This document shows, piece by piece, positions 16,965 to 25,301 of a DNA stretch of 64,000 nt. The stretch lies in contig JAITMC010000009.1 of assembly GCA_031277615.1 (NCBI GenBank), positions 95,473 to 159,472 of the forward strand, in the 5' to 3' direction. Positions within the stretch are counted from its first letter, which is position 1. Every line of letters begins with the position of its first letter. A program made the position numbers and the translations under genes. The DNA comes from Chryseobacterium sp. Lineage in GTDB: Bacteria; Bacteroidota; Bacteroidia; Flavobacteriales; Weeksellaceae. The notes beneath the pieces were generated by a model that worked only from the letters and a program-made list of their open reading frames with translations, was not told the DNA's origin and did no database searches.

Positions 16965-17039
16965 TTATCTCAGAATTTCAGAGCCCACAGTTTTCCCTTT
17001 CTTTGAAAAACATTCTTTAAAAGTGGTCTGAATTTTCAT
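16965..17039 (-). CDS. Putative 24-residue leader peptide before purM
   Basis: Short frame starting MKIQTTFKEC and ending GSEILR, 24 residues, basic and without a run of any single amino acid. A perfect TTTG-N19-TATTTTTG promoter lies immediately upstream, putting the predicted transcription start only about 8 nt before its ATG, and a terminator-like hairpin follows 8 bases after its stop. The compact promoter-ORF-hairpin layout is what suggests it is real; coding character cannot be shown at this length. It may be a regulatory uORF, a small-protein gene, or chance within a regulatory RNA. Confidence 0.4.
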   Translation of the reverse strand: MKIQTTFKECFSKKGKTVGSEILR

Positions 17040-17053
17040 CTCTTTTCTTTTTG

Positions 17054-17084
17054 CAAAAATAGTAATTTTAAATGAATATTCAAA
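17054..17084 (-). promoter_or_regulatory. Promoter (TTTG-N19-TATTTTTG) of the pur leader
   Basis: Minus strand: -33 TTTG at 17081-17084 and perfect -7 TATTTTTG at 17054-17061 with exactly 19 bases between, the best promoter match in the window. It begins 3 bases beyond the stop of the FMN reductase gene. Confidence 0.7.
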
Positions 17085-17086
17085 TT

Positions 17087-17638
17087 CTATTTTTCAAGGA
17101 TGGTTTCAATGGCTGCAATCTTCTTGATTTTCTCTTTTAATTCACTGTTTTTCTCTTCATTAGAAATTTTCTGCTCTGTTTTATCAAAGTTATCATTGAA
17201 GAAAGGAAGTGAGAAAGTTTCTACAATATTTCCTCCATGGAAAGGAAAACGCTTCGTTGCTGCTTCTAAAACTCCGGCTCCGCCTCTTCCTCCCGGAGAG
17301 GTTGACATTAATAACATCGGGATTTCATTCCACACGGTTCTGTCTTTGATTCTGGATACCCAGTCGAATACATTTTTGAATGCCGTAGAATAGGTTCCGT
17401 TGTGTTCCGGCAATGAAACCAAAAGCAGATTGGCCCCATCAATTTTCGCGGCAAAATCATGCGCTTCCTGAGGAACGCCACCTGCCAGCTCTCTTTCATG
17501 CTTATAAATCGGCATTTCAAAAGGGTTAAGGTCTATTACTTCTACTTCTGCATTTTCAAAAAGAGATGCCGCATAGGCTACGAGTTGTCTGTTCATTGAA
17601 GCGTCTGCATTGCTTCCTGCTATTGCTAAAACTTTCAT
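17087..17638 (-). CDS. NAD(P)H-dependent FMN reductase-like oxidoreductase
   Basis: 183-residue cytoplasmic flavoprotein of the NADPH-dependent FMN reductase family (PF03358, flavodoxin-like fold). Seen: the FMN phosphate loop AIAGSNADASMNRQL at the start, LPEHNGTYSTAFKNVFDWV in the middle (the family PEYNxxxPxxLKNxxDW motif) and STSPGGRGGAG near residue 110. Members reduce quinones, azo dyes or chromate; the physiological substrate is not predictable. It is a stand-alone gene downstream of the pirin gene, separated from it by a hairpin. Confidence 0.9.
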   Translation of the reverse strand: MKVLAIAGSNADASMNRQLVAYAASLFENAEVEVIDLNPFEMPIYKHERELAGGVPQEAHDFAAKIDGANLLLVSLPEHNGTYSTAFKNVFDWVSRIKDRTVWNEIPMLLMSTSPGGRGGAGVLEAATKRFPFHGGNIVETFSLPFFNDNFDKTEQKISNEEKNSELKEKIKKIAAIETILEK

Positions 17639-17705
17639 TATTGTTATCTGTATTAAATGTATGTCGTTATTTTACCGCAAATATCGCGAAGTTTTTATGA
17701 TTACG

Positions 17706-17741
17706 GATCTTTTCCGAAGCAGTTTTACTCCGGAAAAGATC
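17706..17741 (-). terminator. Hairpin after the pirin gene
   Basis: Perfect 11-bp inverted repeat GATCTTTTCCG (17706-17716) and CGGAAAAGATC (17731-17741), 14-nt loop, 15 bases after the pirin stop. The minus-strand tail has only a weak T run, so efficiency is uncertain. Confidence 0.6.
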
Positions 17742-17755
17742 TGTGATCATCGATT

Positions 17756-18484
17756 TTATTTTAAGTAGGCCGGCAATTCCATCGGAACTTCCATCAAAAG
17801 GATTTCGGTATCTTCTGTTGCTTCGATATTGAAACTCTGGGTATCCCAGATTCCAAGGCCGTCTCTTTCGTTTAAGATTCTGTCCCCTACTTTGGCACTT
17901 CCTTTTAAAACAAAGGCATATACTCCGTTTCCTTTTTTGTTGAGCATATAATTTTTACCGTTTCCTTTTTTGAAGTTCGCGATATTGAACCACGCATCCT
18001 GATGAATCCAGACTCCGTCATCATTTTTGTTGGGTGATAAAATCTGCTGGAATCCGTTGATCTTTTCTCCTTCCTTAATACTTTTCTGGTCGTATCTCGG
18101 TTCTACATTAAGCTCTTTAGGGAATACCCAGATCTGTAAGAACTTCACTTCTTCATCTTTGTTTTTATTATATTCGCTGTGCATTACCCCGGTTCCGGCA
18201 CTCATTACCTGAATTTCTCCTTTCTTAATGACCGCCGTAGTTCCCATTGAGTCTTTGTGTTCCAGATCGCCTTCCAAAGGAATGGAAATAATTTCCATAT
18301 CCCTGTGCGGATGTGTTCCGAATCCCATTCCCTGAGAAACGGTATCGTCGTTTAATACTCTTAATACTCCGAAGTTCATTCTATCTTTGTTCTGATAGTT
18401 GGCAAAACTGAAAGTATGGTAAGAGTTTAACCAGCCATGATTGGCATGGCCTCTTGAATCTGCTTTATGATATACTGTTTTCAT
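17756..18484 (-). CDS. Pirin family cupin protein
   Basis: 242 residues, two cupin domains. The N-terminal pirin domain carries the metal ligands in FGTHPHRDMEII (two His), a downstream His in GTGVMHSEYN and a Glu in the same segment. The C-terminal cupin has ILLMEVPMELP near the end. Homologues include E. coli YhhW, which has quercetin 2,3-dioxygenase activity in vitro; the natural role is unclear. A -7 box (TACATTTG) at 18504-18511 gives a 14-nt leader. It lies next to the flavin reductase gene, a common pairing among stress-related redox genes, but no operon is demonstrated. Confidence 0.93.
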   Translation of the reverse strand: MKTVYHKADSRGHANHGWLNSYHTFSFANYQNKDRMNFGVLRVLNDDTVSQGMGFGTHPHRDMEIISIPLEGDLEHKDSMGTTAVIKKGEIQVMSAGTGVMHSEYNKNKDEEVKFLQIWVFPKELNVEPRYDQKSIKEGEKINGFQQILSPNKNDDGVWIHQDAWFNIANFKKGNGKNYMLNKKGNGVYAFVLKGSAKVGDRILNERDGLGIWDTQSFNIEATEDTEILLMEVPMELPAYLK

Positions 18485-18503
18485 ACTGTGATTATTTATG
18501 GTA

Positions 18504-18511
18504 CAAATGTA
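18504..18511 (-). promoter_or_regulatory. -7 promoter box (TACATTTG) of the pirin gene
   Basis: Exact TAnnTTTG match on the minus strand, about 20 bases upstream of the pirin ATG; no clear -33 element. Confidence 0.5.
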
Positions 18512-18657
18512 CGGGATGTGTGGCCTGAAAAGTGTTGATGTAGGTTAAGAAAGGAAATTGGGGTCTGACTGTTGATGATTTTTTGTTTCCCACAGATCGC
18601 ACAGATTTCGCAGATGTTTATGCTGGAATGCAATGGCGCAGGATTATTTTACAGAGC

Positions 18658-18960
18658 GGGCGGGCTGAAGCCCGCCCCTATTGAATAATGTGTATAAAAT
18701 TTAAATGGCAGAGGTTTTTTTTAAATGCTGTATTTTATTTCTATCATTTCATTATTTTTTTAAAATAAACCTGCTGAATTTTTTCGCATTAAAATGCGGA
18801 AGCGGGCTAAAGCCCGCTCCTATTGAATAATGTCTATATAATTTAAATGGCAGATGGTTTTTTAAATGCTGTATTTTATTTCTACCATTTCATTATTTTT
18901 TTAAAATAAACCTGTTGGATTTTTTCGGATTAAAATGCGGAAGCGGGCTAAAGCCCGCTC
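18658..18960. repeat. Tandem 141-bp repeat with GC-rich hairpins
   Basis: Two complete units and the start of a third. Each unit opens with a GC-rich perfect hairpin: GGGCGGGCT-GA-AGCCCGCCC at 18658-18677, then AGCGGGCT-AA-AGCCCGCT at 18801-18818 and 18942-18959. These are followed by CTATTGAAT and about 115 AT-rich bases that are nearly identical between units (TTTAAATGGCAGA, TAAATGCTGTATTTTATTTC, AAAATAAACCTG). Spacing of the hairpins is 141-142 bases. The array sits in the non-coding gap between the MFS gene of the amylase locus and the pirin gene, and it may also stop transcription. Just left of it (about 18590-18620) is an unrelated CACAGATCGCACAGATTTCG-type intergenic element. Confidence 0.9.
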
Positions 18961-18988
18961 CTATTGAATTTTCATTATTTTTTCTTTT

Positions 18989-20392
18989 TTAAAAATGTAC
19001 CTGCTGGATTTCTTCCTGGATTTCTTTTGGGGTTTCGTCTTCGGATTTAACGAAAATCATGGTTACCAGGGCACCGATCAGCATGCAGACTCCGCCAACG
19101 ACTACATAGTCCATAGCCTGTTTTCCGAAAATACTGCTTACGATGGGTCCGCCAAGCAGCCCGTTGATAATTTGCGGGATCACGATAAAGAAGTTGAAAA
19201 TTCCCATATAAACGCCCATTTTTCTTTGCGGGATGACTTCAATCAGCATAGCATACGGCATAGCCAGAATACTTGCCCAGGCAAAACCTAATCCTATCAT
19301 TGAGATCCATAGAAGATCTATATTTTTAATGAAATACATGGAAATCAATCCCAAGCCTCCACATAATAAAGCTAAAGCATGAGTCTGCTTTTTCCCTATC
19401 CATTTGGCAATAGGTGTTAGCAGAAATGCAAATGGAATGGCCCACAGGTTGTACATTCCGAAGAGCTTTCCGGTAAGATCTCCGGCATCGTTAAATGCTT
19501 TGGAGTGGGTATCTTCCGGAGAAAGTCCCATATGATGGGTTGCCAGTGCACTTGTAGTAAATACCCACATCGTAAACAGGGCAAACCATGAAAAAAACTG
19601 AACGATTCCCAGCTTTTTCATCTGTGCGGGAATGCTTGCAAAATCTTTGAATATATCTGAAAACCTGGACTGTACTACTTCTTCTTTGCCCTCTTCAAAT
19701 TCCGCAAATTCTTCCGGAGAATATTCCCTGGTGGTGAAAATAGTATACAGAATGGAGATAAGCAGCAGCACGGCTCCTACATAAAAGGAATAGATTACGT
19801 TATCTGCCACGAAACCTTCAGGAGCTACATTGGAAATCCCAAGCTTCGTCAGCCAGTCCGGCAGATAAGAGCCCAGAACCGCCCCGAATCCTATCAGGAT
19901 CGTCTGTACGGAAAATCCTACTGTTCCCTGATGTTTAGGCAACATATCTCCTACCAGAGCCCTGAAAGGTTCCATAGCGATATTAACGGATGCGTCCATC
20001 ATGGCCAGGAAAATAACAGCCAGTAAAAGTGCTGAAGCGGCAAACATATGCGTTACAGAAGCTGCATTGGGAAGCAATACCAATCCTATGGCACACAGAA
20101 TGGCTCCGATTAAAAAATAAGGTTTTCTTCTTCCCAGCGGACTCCAGGTATTGTCGCCCATATGCCCGATAATCGGCTGAACGATCAGTCCGGTGATGGG
20201 AGCGACCAGCCAGAACCAGGAAAGCTCATGAACATCTGCGCCTAAATTAGCAAGAATACGGCTCGCATTACCATTCTGCAATCCGAATGCCATCTGAATT
20301 CCCAGAAACCCCATGCTCATATTAATAATCTGAAGCATGGAAAGATTGGGCTTTATTTTCTTTGAATGAGTTGTATGTGCAGCGTTCATCAT
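18989..20392 (-). CDS. MFS sugar transporter (maltose type)
   Basis: 467-residue inner-membrane protein with about 12 hydrophobic segments, of the SLC45/GPH-like branch of MFS carriers. The cytoplasmic loop GHMGDNTWSPLGRRKPYF after the second helix is typical of sugar:proton symporters in this branch. It is the last gene of the starch locus and probably imports maltose or glucose released by the GH13 and GH97 enzymes. Start: ATG at 20392 overlaps the stop of the preceding gene (TAATG), implying translational coupling; a second ATG follows directly. Substrate is inferred from context. Confidence 0.88.
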   Translation of the reverse strand: MMNAAHTTHSKKIKPNLSMLQIINMSMGFLGIQMAFGLQNGNASRILANLGADVHELSWFWLVAPITGLIVQPIIGHMGDNTWSPLGRRKPYFLIGAILCAIGLVLLPNAASVTHMFAASALLLAVIFLAMMDASVNIAMEPFRALVGDMLPKHQGTVGFSVQTILIGFGAVLGSYLPDWLTKLGISNVAPEGFVADNVIYSFYVGAVLLLISILYTIFTTREYSPEEFAEFEEGKEEVVQSRFSDIFKDFASIPAQMKKLGIVQFFSWFALFTMWVFTTSALATHHMGLSPEDTHSKAFNDAGDLTGKLFGMYNLWAIPFAFLLTPIAKWIGKKQTHALALLCGGLGLISMYFIKNIDLLWISMIGLGFAWASILAMPYAMLIEVIPQRKMGVYMGIFNFFIVIPQIINGLLGGPIVSSIFGKQAMDYVVVGGVCMLIGALVTMIFVKSEDETPKEIQEEIQQVHF

Positions 20393-20910
20393 TATTTTTT
20401 TAATTCTTGTATCAGAAGATCTTCGATAGCGGATTTCTCGGCAACCACTTTATCCACTACATCGTTAGGAACTGTCATGGAAAGTACATATTGTCTCACC
20501 TTCCAGCTTCCGTTGATTTTTTCCACGACTCCGGAGCCTCTGCATATCTTCATCTGGGTATCCAGCAATTCGTCAAACCAGGCCAGTTTTCCATCTTTGC
20601 TGAAGTGGATATTTCTTTTCAGGGAAGTGAAGTTCCAGGTCTTTTTTTTATCAAAATAGGGTTTTGCCCATACCATGAAGGCTTTTTTATCCCAGACTTC
20701 TGTGGCATCGGTTCCGATAAAAGTAGATTCATCGGCAAAATAATTGAAATAGGTATTGAAGTCGGCCTTTGCTGCGGCAACATTGAAGCCGTCTAGCATG
20801 GTACTGATTTCAGATTTTTCCTTTTCCAATGTTTTGGCAGTCTGTGCTGAAACTACCGAAAACCCGGATAAAAACAGGATTAATGTATAAGCTGCTATTA
20901 ATTTTTTCAT
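20392..20910 (-). CDS. Secreted NTF2/SnoaL-like protein
   Basis: 172 residues with a signal peptide (cleavage after VVSAQ, about residue 23). The mature part fits the NTF2-like/SnoaL fold (PF13474 type): an N-terminal helix (EISTMLDGFNVAAAKADFNTYFNYF), TFIGTDATEVWDKKAFMVWAK, and a beta sheet ending with NGSWKVRQYVLSMTVPND. Such proteins bind small hydrophobic ligands or act as accessory folds; no catalytic pair is assignable. It sits inside the amylase locus, 6 bases after the GH13 gene and overlapping the MFS gene, so it is co-expressed with them. Its part in starch use is unknown. A second member is at 46402-46902. Confidence 0.82.
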   Translation of the reverse strand: MKKLIAAYTLILFLSGFSVVSAQTAKTLEKEKSEISTMLDGFNVAAAKADFNTYFNYFADESTFIGTDATEVWDKKAFMVWAKPYFDKKKTWNFTSLKRNIHFSKDGKLAWFDELLDTQMKICRGSGVVEKINGSWKVRQYVLSMTVPNDVVDKVVAEKSAIEDLLIQELKK

Positions 20911-20916
20911 AGTCTT

Positions 20917-22776
20917 TTATTTTTGAAGTTCAATAATAAACGAAGTTTTTGCAGGAATTGTTGTGGTATGGTTTACGCTCATCTCCATTCCTGAGATGAT
21001 TTCTTTCCCTTTGGAAAATCCTTTAAGGGATTCTTCAAAATATTTAAGGTCTACCACCTGTTCTTTTGTACTGTTATTGATCATAACCATTACACTTTCC
21101 TTATCGTTATACCTGAAATAGGTAAAGACCCCGTCTTTAGGAACGTAATTTTTAGTTTTTCCGGTATGGATCACTTCTTTTCCTTTTCTCCAGTTTAGCA
21201 GTTTTGCAGTAAACTCATGGAATTTTTTTTGTTCGGAAGTTTGGGATGAAGGGTTAAATGCATTCTGCTTGTCGGATTTCCAGCCACCCGGAAAATCTCT
21301 ACGGATATCGGCATCACCTCCTTTCTTTTTATTTCCTCTCATTCCTATTTCTGAACCGTAATAGATCTGTGGAATTCCACGAACGGTAGAGATGAGCGTC
21401 AATGCCATTTGGTAAGTTTTCGGATCGTCTTTGAAAATTTCGTTCCAGCGTTCGGTATCGTGGTTTTCAAAGAAGACCATGATATTGTTGATATCCGGAT
21501 ATAAAAAGTCGCTGGTAAAGGAGTTGTAAAGCCTGATCATTCCGGTGTCCCAGTTTTCTTTTTCACTAAAAGCTTTTGGCATATCACCAAAGAGCATGAA
21601 ATCCATTACGGAAGGAAGGTTTGAATTGTAACCTGCCGCCTCTCCGGTTTTAGAGTTTTTCTGCCATGCCGAGATGTGTCCCGCCGTAGACAGCCATGAC
21701 TCTCCTACGATGTTAAATTTCGGATATTCGTCGGTAATAGCTTTTGCCCAGGCAGCCATTGCTTCTTTATCATTGTAGGGATAGGTATCTACACGGAAGC
21801 CGCCCAGTTCGGCATATTCAATCCACCAGATGGCATTTTGGGTAAGGTATTTCAGGACCAGAGGATTTTTCTGGTTAATATCGGGCATTGTGGTATCAAA
21901 CCAGCCGTCCAGGGCATATTTTTTATCGATTTCTGAGGCGTTGGTATCAAACTGGGAGGTTGTTTTATAGTTGGATCTTTTAAATCCTTTTTCTCCATCC
22001 TCAAACCAGTGAATCCAGTCTTTGGTTGGTAAATCTTTGATCATCCAGTGGGATATTCCCCAGTGATTGGTTACATAATCCATGACCAGCATCATTTTTC
22101 TTTTATTCAGCTCGCGGGAAAGATCTCTGTAGTCTTCATTGGTTCCGTATCTGCCGTCTATTTTATACAGGTCGGTCTGGGCATATCCGTGATAGGAATA
22201 TACCTTCTCGTTATCTTCATTTACAGGTGTTAACCAAACGGCTGTCGCTCCGAGATTCTGGATATAATCAAGGTTTTTCATGATTCCTTTGAGATCGCCG
22301 CCATGTCTTCCGTTGGGCTGTTTCCGGTCTGCTTTTTCTGTCAGTTCCGGTTGGGAATCATTGGTTTCATCACCGTTGGCAAAACGGTCCGGCATAATGA
22401 GATACATTACATCTTTTGAAGTGAATGATTCGCGGTTTGCAGATCCTGGGTTTCTCTGCTTCAGTTCATAAGTATATGAACCCAGATTCTGCTGTCCGTT
22501 TTTAATGTTGATATTAAATTTCGGAACGTTGATTTCATCAGTATTTATCGTTACAAAGGCATAGTTGGGATTTTCTGTTTTCTGAATTCCTTTCACCTGA
22601 ACACCGTCTGAAAGTTCGATCTGGTGGTTGGCAATATCTTTTCCGTAGACCATGATCTGGAGTTCCGGATTTTTCATTCCTTTCCACCAGAAAGCGGGTT
22701 CTACTTTTTCCAGCGGCTTTTGTGAAAAGGCGGCCACTGCCACGGTAAGTGCGGAAACAATATATATTTTTTTCAT
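20917..22776 (-). CDS. GH13 alpha-amylase family enzyme, cyclomaltodextrinase type
   Basis: 619 residues from the ATG at 22776 (the longer frame would use TTG and precede the signal peptide MKKIYIVSAL...AAFSQ). Domains: an N-terminal Cyc-maltodext_N module (WWKGMKNPELQIMVYG), a GH13 TIM barrel (about residues 120-520) with DYVTNHWG, nucleophile Asp in GGFRVDTYPYND, acid/base Glu in VGESWLS and FENHDTERW, and a C-terminal beta domain. Family members hydrolyse cyclodextrins, pullulan and maltooligosaccharides in the periplasm, like Bacteroides SusA. No lipobox is present, so it is periplasmic, not a surface SusG-type amylase. Its 3' neighbours are tightly linked. Confidence 0.94.
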   Translation of the reverse strand: MKKIYIVSALTVAVAAFSQKPLEKVEPAFWWKGMKNPELQIMVYGKDIANHQIELSDGVQVKGIQKTENPNYAFVTINTDEINVPKFNINIKNGQQNLGSYTYELKQRNPGSANRESFTSKDVMYLIMPDRFANGDETNDSQPELTEKADRKQPNGRHGGDLKGIMKNLDYIQNLGATAVWLTPVNEDNEKVYSYHGYAQTDLYKIDGRYGTNEDYRDLSRELNKRKMMLVMDYVTNHWGISHWMIKDLPTKDWIHWFEDGEKGFKRSNYKTTSQFDTNASEIDKKYALDGWFDTTMPDINQKNPLVLKYLTQNAIWWIEYAELGGFRVDTYPYNDKEAMAAWAKAITDEYPKFNIVGESWLSTAGHISAWQKNSKTGEAAGYNSNLPSVMDFMLFGDMPKAFSEKENWDTGMIRLYNSFTSDFLYPDINNIMVFFENHDTERWNEIFKDDPKTYQMALTLISTVRGIPQIYYGSEIGMRGNKKKGGDADIRRDFPGGWKSDKQNAFNPSSQTSEQKKFHEFTAKLLNWRKGKEVIHTGKTKNYVPKDGVFTYFRYNDKESVMVMINNSTKEQVVDLKYFEESLKGFSKGKEIISGMEMSVNHTTTIPAKTSFIIELQK

Positions 22777-22835
22777 AAAGACATTCAATTTAGCATTATA
22801 TTTTCAACACAATAAACAATTCAGGCTATTTTATA

Positions 22836-22986
22836 TCAAAAGGAATAGCCGACTCCTAAACCGAATAAAAAAGCAAATTTCTTCTGCGGATTATCCCTGA
22901 AAGCCATCATCGGATGGCCCTGAACAACAAGTCCTGTATCCAGCATAAGCCTGTATCCCGGAGATCAGTAAAAAGCTTTTTTTCAT
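22836..22986 (-). pseudogene. Deleted outer-membrane beta-barrel protein remnant
   Basis: Between the GH13 and GH97 genes the minus strand carries an ATG with a signal-peptide-like start (MKKSFLLIS, ATG at 22986). In another frame it continues into about 40 residues that look like the last strands of a small outer-membrane barrel: PGYRLMLDTGLVVQGHP, then FAFLFGLGVGYSF and a stop, with the terminal Phe typical of barrel proteins. The start frame itself stops after 31 codons. The two parts are 151 bases in total and out of frame, so the middle of a once longer gene appears to be deleted. Confidence 0.6.
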
Positions 22987-23010
22987 TTGGCTGTTAGCTG
23001 TTAAAATTAA

Positions 23011-23050
23011 TGCCCCGGCCCATTTTCCCAATGTATAATGAGCCGGGGCA
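23011..23050 (-). terminator. GC-rich hairpin after the GH97 gene
   Basis: Stem TGCCCCGGC (23011-23019) with GCCGGGGCA (23042-23050), extended by CATT/AATG inside. It begins 22 bases after the GH97 stop; the tail TTAATTTT is modest. Confidence 0.75.
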
Positions 23051-23072
23051 TAACAAACATATGAATTTAAAT

Positions 23073-25229
23073 TTAATTTACAGGCTTGATGGAAATTGCG
23101 AAACCGCCACTTCTTGCCATTTTGAAATTAATTTTAGATTTGCTTGTGATCTGTTTTTTATAGATGTTATAGCTCTGAGGATTGTCGATATAATCTGCAT
23201 CTTTTCCGTCTTCATAAATCACGGCCTCATATTTTTTTCCTTTATCAAGGAAAGAGAAATCTACGGTGTAGTCACGTTTGTTTTCATCGGTGATTCCTCC
23301 TACAAACCAGTTTTCTGTTCCTTTAGCTTTTCTGGCAGTGATCACATAGTCTCCCGGCTCGGCAGAAAGAATTTTGGTATCATCCCAGTCTGCTGCCACA
23401 TCTTTAATGAACTGGAAGGCATCCATATGCTTCTTGTAGTTCTCAGGAAGATCCGCTGCCATCTGAAGAGGCATATACATCGTTACATAAAGAGCCAGCT
23501 GTTTTACGAGAGTCGTTTTCACGAAACGTTTGTCACCTGGGAAGTAATAATCCAGTTTGGTCTGGAAAATACCCGGCGTATAGTCCATAGATCCTCCCAT
23601 CCATCTGGTAAACGGAAGTACAGTCTGATGATCAGGCTTGTTTCCTCCGAATGCTTCATATTCCGTTCCTCTGGCTGCTTCTGCAGAGATATAGTTCGGA
23701 TAGGTACGGCTTTCTCCTGTAGGACGTACGGATTCGTGGGAATTGATCATGATCTTATACTCGTTTGCCTTTTCGGCAATTCTGTAATAATGGTTGATCG
23801 TCCATTGTGAATAATGGTGCTCTCCTCTTGGAATGATATCGCCAACGTAGCCTGTTTTTACGGCATCATACCCGTATTTGTTCATCAGCTGGAAGGCTTT
23901 ATCAGACCATCTTTCGTAGTTGGTCGCAGATCCTGAGGTTTCGTGGTGCATGATCAGCTTAATTCCTTTGGAATGGGCATAATCATTCAGCATTTTGATA
24001 TCGAAGTCCGGATAAGGGGTAATGAAATCAAAAACAAATTCTTTTGAATGTCCGAACCAGTCTTCCCATCCGATATTCCAACCTTCGATCAGTAATCCCT
24101 GGAAACCGTTTTCTGCGGCAAAATCGATATATTCCTTAACTTTGGTATTGTTGGCGGCGTGTTTTCCGTTTGGAGTCAGCTTTGTAAAGTCGGTTTTATC
24201 GATATGCACATTTTCGGCGGTAGAATAAGCCCACTGGGATTTACCGATGATCATTTCCCACCATACTCCCATATATTTGGTAGGGTGAATGTAGGAGGTA
24301 TCGGTATATTTGGTGGGTTCGTTCAGGTTGAAGATCATTTTGGAATCCATTACCTCTTCGGCTTTAGGGGAAACAATAATGGTTCTCCAAGGGGTAACGG
24401 AAGGGGTCTGGATGTATCCTTTAGCTCCCTGTCTGTCAGCGGTAAGATGCGTTTTGAATTTGAAATTCTGTGCATCCACTTCAAGGTGGGAAGCCGGGTA
24501 ATCCAATACAGCAGCTTCAGCAACATTTACATAAAGGGGTTCTTTACCTTCTTTTTTAAGCATTAACGGAGACTGAACGGCATTTTTCACCAGCTTCTGG
24601 GAAGCATTGGCATCTGCAGCCTGGCTCCATTTTGCAGGGATTTCAGATACTTTGGTCTCCTGATACTGGTATTCCTGGGAGTCGTAATCTGCTACCATCC
24701 ACCAGGCTTTCATATCGGTAGGGAAATCGATCTCTGAATCTTCTTCCCTGATCACGAAATAATTCAGGTTTTTCTGTTGCGGGAATTCATATCGGAATCC
24801 AAGACCGTCATTGAACAGTCTGAACTTTACCACAATGCTTCTGTCTGTAGAAGCCTGATTAAGGGTAAGGGCAAGTTCATTGTAATGGTTGATATAATTT
24901 TTCTTTTCTCCTAAAACCGGCTGCCATGTTTCGTTTTTAGAATCTCGTTTTTCATCAGTTTTTGTGAAGCCGTTGTTCAGGTCAAATTTAGCATCTTCCG
25001 GTTTGGCAATCTCAGACGCAAATTTTATAGCAGAGTCTTTAAATAATCTTAATCCTAATTTGGAATCTTCAACCACTACAGCCCCGTTGTATTTCAGATT
25101 ATAATAAGGAATTCCTTCTTTGAGCTGGAAATTCATTTCAAATTTCCCGTCCGGAGATTTTAAAGACTGTGCTTTCACACCTACAAACATCATTGAGAGC
25201 AAAAGAGCTCCAACAGTAATTTTCTTCAT
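23073..25229 (-). CDS. GH97 alpha-glucosidase (SusB-like)
   Basis: 718 residues with a signal peptide (MKKITVGALL...VKAQ), periplasmic. Releases glucose from maltooligosaccharides. Glycoside hydrolase family 97: an N-terminal beta-supersandwich, a central TIM barrel and a C-terminal beta domain. From the family's Bacteroides SusB numbering the inverting catalytic residues are Glu439/Glu508 (base) and Glu532 (acid). Here glutamates with the same spacing are Glu430 (HHETSG), Glu499 (HESVRP) and Glu523 (TEYEAF), and Glu382 (IEGWN) matches SusB Glu391. This supports the inverting alpha-glucosidase subgroup, not the retaining alpha-galactosidase one. It is flanked by terminators on both sides. Confidence 0.95.
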   Translation of the reverse strand: MKKITVGALLLSMMFVGVKAQSLKSPDGKFEMNFQLKEGIPYYNLKYNGAVVVEDSKLGLRLFKDSAIKFASEIAKPEDAKFDLNNGFTKTDEKRDSKNETWQPVLGEKKNYINHYNELALTLNQASTDRSIVVKFRLFNDGLGFRYEFPQQKNLNYFVIREEDSEIDFPTDMKAWWMVADYDSQEYQYQETKVSEIPAKWSQAADANASQKLVKNAVQSPLMLKKEGKEPLYVNVAEAAVLDYPASHLEVDAQNFKFKTHLTADRQGAKGYIQTPSVTPWRTIIVSPKAEEVMDSKMIFNLNEPTKYTDTSYIHPTKYMGVWWEMIIGKSQWAYSTAENVHIDKTDFTKLTPNGKHAANNTKVKEYIDFAAENGFQGLLIEGWNIGWEDWFGHSKEFVFDFITPYPDFDIKMLNDYAHSKGIKLIMHHETSGSATNYERWSDKAFQLMNKYGYDAVKTGYVGDIIPRGEHHYSQWTINHYYRIAEKANEYKIMINSHESVRPTGESRTYPNYISAEAARGTEYEAFGGNKPDHQTVLPFTRWMGGSMDYTPGIFQTKLDYYFPGDKRFVKTTLVKQLALYVTMYMPLQMAADLPENYKKHMDAFQFIKDVAADWDDTKILSAEPGDYVITARKAKGTENWFVGGITDENKRDYTVDFSFLDKGKKYEAVIYEDGKDADYIDNPQSYNIYKKQITSKSKINFKMARSGGFAISIKPVN

Positions 25230-25249
25230 AATGACTATTTATAAACTTA

Positions 25250-25283
25250 AAAATAAAAAAGACTGCCGCTCAGGCAGCAGTCT
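25250..25283 (-). terminator. Intrinsic terminator after the susE-like gene
   Basis: Minus-strand stem AGACTGC/GCAGTCT with a 10-nt loop that can pair further (CTGCC/GGCAG alternative), then TTTTTTATTTTT. It lies between the susE-like and GH97 genes, inside the starch locus. Confidence 0.85.
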
Positions 25284-25301
25284 CTGAGTATGTGTATGAA
25301 A

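Noticed and set aside
16849-17031. A rightward 60-codon frame across the pur leader.
   Set aside because: It runs against all functional signals (promoter, hairpin and U tract are on the minus strand).
23010-23810. A 266-codon rightward frame opposite the GH97 gene.
   Set aside because: It is a shadow of the GH97 coding strand; the catalytic motifs and signal peptide fix the minus strand as coding.
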